Shown here piece by piece: positions 19,691 to 22,920 of a stretch of DNA of 22,920 nt; the first letter of the stretch is position 1; each line of letters begins with the position of its first letter. Under the pieces are notes generated by a model that was given only the letters and a program-made list of their open reading frames with translations, had not been told where the DNA came from and ran no database searches. A program made the position numbers and the translations under genes. Source of the DNA: Gnetum montanum. Taxonomy: Eukaryota; Streptophyta; Gnetopsida; Gnetales; Gnetaceae. Where the stretch lies: positions 152,292 through 175,211 of the forward strand of contig MNCI01020108.1 of the NCBI GenBank assembly GCA_015680685.1, written 5' to 3'.

Positions 19691-19938
19691 GCGGCGACGA
19701 GGTCACCCCCAGGACCGTCAACAACATTGAAGAAGAACGGGGTTCGGAGATCGAAACAACTGACAATCAGTCCCATCTCCAAGCCTCTAAAGAGAACAAC
19801 AACAATGACGGCGGTCTAGCCTAGGCCGACCTGCCATTTCCGGATGACAGTGTAGAAGAGGCAAACCACAAACCTTCTCGCCCTTACGCAGCGTTTAACG
19901 TAAAAGCCGCTAGGAGACAATTGCGTATCGACGGTTGA

Positions 19939-20145
19939 ACAGGGGTTTTCTGCGTGCATCACCATTTCCTTGTAAGATAGCGCACTCCTTATTCAGCAGC
20001 CGCTTTTGTTTCAACGTACTCTTATGCTACATTCGCTTTCCGTGTTTACGCTTGCCATTTCTTGCGTGTTTTATCGTGCCCACCTCATCTACACTTTCAC
20101 ATTATTTTACACACTTACGTAGGATTATATTCTGTTATGTAGTTA
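19939..20145 (+). other. Non-coding spacer after gag-protease
   Basis: No open frame with recognisable content. It includes TTTACGCTTG near 20044, matching the LTR motif. The reverse transcriptase region would be expected here in a complete element. Confidence 0.5.
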
Positions 20146-20417
20146 CATACGCTGGCCCGCAACGGCCTTAAACTAGTAACTAGTTTACGCAAACTCATAC
20201 GCTGGCCCGCAACGGCCTTAAACTAGTAGCTAGTTTACGCAAACTCATATGTTGGCCCGCAACGGCCTTAAACTAATGCAGGATTATTTATTATCATTTA
20301 CGCAGTTACCCTTTGGCCCGCAATGGCCTTAAACTAGTTACACAGGAAGATGCGGTACCACCATTTACGCTTTCTTTACATTACGCATCCGGCCTGCAAC
20401 GGCCTTAAACTAGGAAT
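20146..20417 (+). repeat. 3' tandem repeat array, five copies of a GGCC-rich core
   Basis: Two near-identical 50-base units (20146-20195, 20196-20245) are followed by a third (from 20246) and two diverged copies (cores at about 20314 and 20391). The shared core is GGCCCGCAACGGCCTTAAAC followed by TAG. In units 1 and 2 an AAACTAGT/ACTAGTTT palindrome and TTTACGCAAACTC complete the unit. Tat-lineage elements are known for tandem repeats between the coding region and the 3' LTR. Identity of the first units and divergence of the rest suggest repeat turnover still in progress at insertion. Confidence 0.85.
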
Positions 20418-20609
20418 TACGCCCTATCATTATTACTTAGGTGAACTTTTCAACAGTTACACTCACACTCTATTGACGAAAAAAAAACAAAAAAAAATAT
20501 ATATGTAATTGATATTCAACGCATCCACCAGGTTTTATAACATGTCTTTCTAGTCATTCGTAACATGATACTACACTCCAACATTAACAAACTTTTGCGT
20601 AAATAATAA
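20418..20609. other. Short spacer between repeat array and antisense gene
   Basis: AT-rich spacer with an A-rich tract at about 20479-20500. It contains the 3' ends expected for the converging sense and antisense transcripts. GCGTAAATAATAATTACGC at 20596-20614 is an inverted TTACGC pair overlapping the antisense stop codon. Confidence 0.5.
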
Positions 20610-22919
20610 TTACGCATTCCCCTTACTGCCACTGTCACCGGTATCTCTTAACTCTGAATCTAGTCCCAAAAAGTCATCCTCCACTGGGCCATCGTTTCTG
20701 GGAATTATGCTTCCAAGAATGACTGCCCCTTCATGAGGCTCTCGTTCCGGCACTGGCTCCACAGGAGGATGCTCTTCATCGTTGCGTTCCGCCTTTGCTT
20801 CCACAGTTTCCTCTCCCAGCCCTTTAGCTGGTGTATTTTCTCTACCTTCTTCCGGTACCTAAAACCAAATAACATCAAAAATTAGAATAGACGACGCTCG
20901 TCAGAAAATTTTCCGACTAAGTCATGCGTAAATTTACTCGCGACGGCCCTACTTCTTCGGCAAAGGGAAGCTTGTCCAAACCAGCCCACAAGCACTGCAT
21001 AATCTCGTCCTCTGTCAGGTCTGGCCATACATCCTCGTCCAACGCAGCTCCAGCTTTCACCTTCCCTTTCTCCACGCTACTCCAGCGGGGTGGATCTGGG
21101 AAGAAAGTAGGGATTATAGCCTGATTCCCAGAGAAAACCATTGGCCTCTCTAGGGACGCAGTTACGGTCACCTGCTCTTCGAACTTCTTGAAAGCTTCGG
21201 ACACTCCGATGGTGTCCATGAAAACCTTCAGGGATCGAGCTTTAACGGCGGAATCGCGGTAACGTTTTCTATAAGCGGCGCTTTCCCTTTTATATACATG
21301 CTTGTGGTCCTTCTCCTTCTGCCCCCATTCCTGTACGCTAGCGCAGTAGTCCCTCCAGTCCCGGCTTTTCTGAGCTAGGAGTTCAATTTGCATCCTCTGC
21401 TCTACTAACGCCCGACTGGTCTGTACGCTGTTTTTGATGGCTGTTCAATAATGGGAGTGATCAATAACAGCGGTACGCCAGTCTTCATCCCCCGTCACTC
21501 GAGCCTGTAGGAATTCGTACCGCGCCCTTAGGTCCTCGACTTCCTTGGTTAAGGATTCAAACGTCTGTTCCGACTGTTGCAGCCTTTTCCATAGGCTTTC
21601 ACTAACGTTTCTACTTTCCCATACAGAGCGCGTCGAGCGTAACGCACATTTACGCATTTCCTCATAAATGTGGCGTGGCACGACTGCCCCATCAGATGGG
21701 GGCTCCGCTGTGTCCAGATCAATGGGTTCCGCGGGATCCCATCAGAGGTGAGCTCCTAACAGAAAACAAGCATCAATACGGATGACACATTACTAAGACA
21801 TTATGTTGTAACCTCGTTATGGCTATAACTTACCAGCGCTAGGTTCGACGCGTTCCAGACGCTTAATCATGTCGCTGACGACGCCTTCCATGAAGGCAAA
21901 TTTATCGGGGAAGTCTCTCCACATTTTGCTCACAACAGCAGACGTTGAGGCATCTTCTTCCCCTATAGCGTAATTTGGTTAGACACTCCCTCTATTAACA
22001 GATTTTTTAAACACGCTAACACACTCATTACTTCTGCCAGTGACAGTGGCGATTTCATCAATATCTTCAGTATCTTTTTCCCTTTCACGCACTGGAGTCT
22101 GTGCATCGCTGGTTCCAGTGGCTGGGGCCTCCTCACGCACCCCAGCTTGTACGCAGCTTCCGCTAGCAGTTGGGGCCGCCTCACACATTGGAACCTGCAC
22201 ACGGCTCATATTAACAGCTGGGGCCTCTTCTTCCAAAATTGAGGCCCCCTCCCCACGACTTAGTATCATCGCCCCTGTCTCAGGGGTCAATTGCCCTGTC
22301 ATTTTTACTATTTACACCACCATACGTTAGCATATAATTCCAGATCATCTAACATTGCGTATACAATCCCTTCACACTTACCAGGCGGAGGCTTATTCCG
22401 CTGCACCTTGATCCCAACAGTTTAGCCTGCATCACCCCCAGGGGCCTCGGTGAGGTGGAGCCTCTGTCGCCGAGCTGCCGGTTCCACAATTTCCTCCGCC
22501 AGGCGTTTCCCCCGCGAGGCATCACCGGTGTAGGTAGGCATTATCCTGCCTACGCTGTCGAGACCTTGCACTTGGGGCGCCGTCAAGCTTTTAGTCGTTA
22601 CAGACAATGACTCCCCGATCCCTTCCAGCGGATCCTGCCCACGGGTAGTGCTGAAAATGTGGGCTATCCAAGGTCTGGATAGCTGGTCTCAGTCTTGCTG
22701 TGCCCAGACCCCATTCCTCTGAATGACCAGAAACTCAGCAAACCGCCGGAGGCAAGCTATGAAAAAGGCGTAATGCACATTGAAGCGGGACTCGAGCTTC
22801 TTGCGAAGCTTGACCATTTCACTGCGTAGTCCCTTGGCAAGATGGCTCGCCCAATCAAACCGGGTTCCCTCTTCCAGGACCTCTCGCATAATACGGGTCT
22901 GTTCTACCGAAAAGAACTT
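20610..22919 (-). pseudogene. Antisense spliced gene of the Tat-like element, five exons, open at right edge
   Basis: On the minus strand exons are 22919-22382 (start beyond the window), 22295-22032, 21962-21834, 21755-20938 and 20858-20610 (TAA). Introns are 86, 69, 78 and 79 bases, each GT-AG: GTAAGT...GACAG, GTAATG...TATAG, GTAAGT...TTCTGTTAG, GTAAAT...GGTTTTAG, with CTAAC/CTAAT-like branch sites. The first three junctions are phase 1 on both sides and the last is phase 0, so the spliced frame is 1998 bases without a frameshift. Stops occur at 22691-22689, 22424-22422, 21744-21742 and 21447-21445. The product has a basic region (GKRLAEEIVEPAARRQRL, NLS-like), three 16-residue repeats in exon 2, a long coiled-coil-like exon 4 (from ESLWKRLQQSEQTFESLTKE) and an acidic tail. 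Tat elements often carry antisense ORFs of unknown function; I do not recognise the family. The promoter would lie outside the window. Confidence 0.7.
22088..22231 (-). repeat. Three 48-base in-frame repeats in antisense exon 2
   Basis: Units 22088-22135, 22136-22183 and 22184-22231 each encode 16 residues beginning (E)EAP or EAAP, followed by a variable middle and a V-x-x-x-x-(V/C)-R/C end: EEAPAVNMSRVQVPMC, EAAPTASGSCVQAGVR, EEAPATGTSDAQTPVR. The reading frame is kept in all three, while the middle has diverged. Confidence 0.75.
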
Positions 22920-22920
22920 C

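Larger units (their letters stand above)
16319..19938 (+). pseudogene. Tat-like gag-protease polyprotein, seven internal stops
   Basis: This is one long frame encoding capsid-forming Gag and an aspartic protease. The ATG at 16319 (MDSLYTNTTALV) is one base out of register with the rest; the break coincides with a single N at 16355. From there a single frame runs to TGA 19936, interrupted by stops at 16393, 16738, 16897, 17125, 17710, 18325 and 19822 and by no frameshift. Order: N-terminal region; Pro/Gln/Ala-rich linker (16700-17230); capsid core (17400-17870: LPHFTKYNGEGDPNAHLVTF, GKALDWYRALPHSF, LLTQFVTRF); basic Lys/Ala/Thr region; zinc knuckle (18313-18354, C-x2-H...GHDT..C); Pro-rich spacer; protease (DDG 19378-19386, ILGRSWL 19594-19614). 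The frame ends about 105 codons after ILGR, and no reverse transcriptase, RNase H or integrase follows. The lack of frameshifts suggests recent decay. Confidence 0.85.

Overview
This is a stretch of nuclear DNA from a land plant, read from a draft assembly (one 858-base N gap and one isolated N). The plant call rests on three things. The left edge carries the last exons of a plastid-type coproporphyrinogen III oxidase gene with GT-AG introns. The repeats belong to plant lineages: an Athila-like and a Tat-like Ty3/gypsy element and a plant LINE. The intergenic DNA is AT-rich and densely decayed. The exact species cannot be read from the sequence; a large, repeat-rich seed-plant genome would fit.

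Layout: (1) 1-701 holds the 3' end of the CPOX/HEMF gene, followed by its 3' UTR and an AATAAA signal. (2) 702-3256 is AT-rich spacer without a recognisable gene, ending in a run of 39 A and the assembly gap (3257-4114). (3) 4115-5800 is a decayed LINE reverse transcriptase whose C-terminal half lies on the minus strand and whose catalytic core lies head-to-head on the plus strand, as expected from twin-priming (5' inversion). (4) 6901-13967 is an old Athila-like LTR element: two related LTRs, a primer-binding site, a broken gag, no pol, and a broken late ORF resembling plant-transposon proteins. A second primer-binding site follows the right LTR, so the locus is an LTR-internal-LTR-internal chain. 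(5) From about 14337 to beyond the right edge, a younger Tat-like element sits in that second internal region. It has an LTR rich in TTTACGC palindromes, a primer-binding site, one long gag-protease frame (16319-19938) without reverse transcriptase, RNase H or integrase, a block of tandem repeats, and an antisense gene running off the right edge.

The most interesting object is that antisense gene (22919 to 20610, minus strand). It can be parsed into five exons and four short introns (86, 69, 78 and 79 bases) whose splice phases all match, leaving one reading frame of 1998 bases. In that frame there are only four stop codons and no frameshift. The element therefore seems to have dropped its polymerase but kept gag-protease in one direction and a spliced accessory gene in the other, converging on a repeat array. 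It is probably a non-autonomous element mobilised in trans. All protein and family names here come from recognising motifs by eye; no database search was run.
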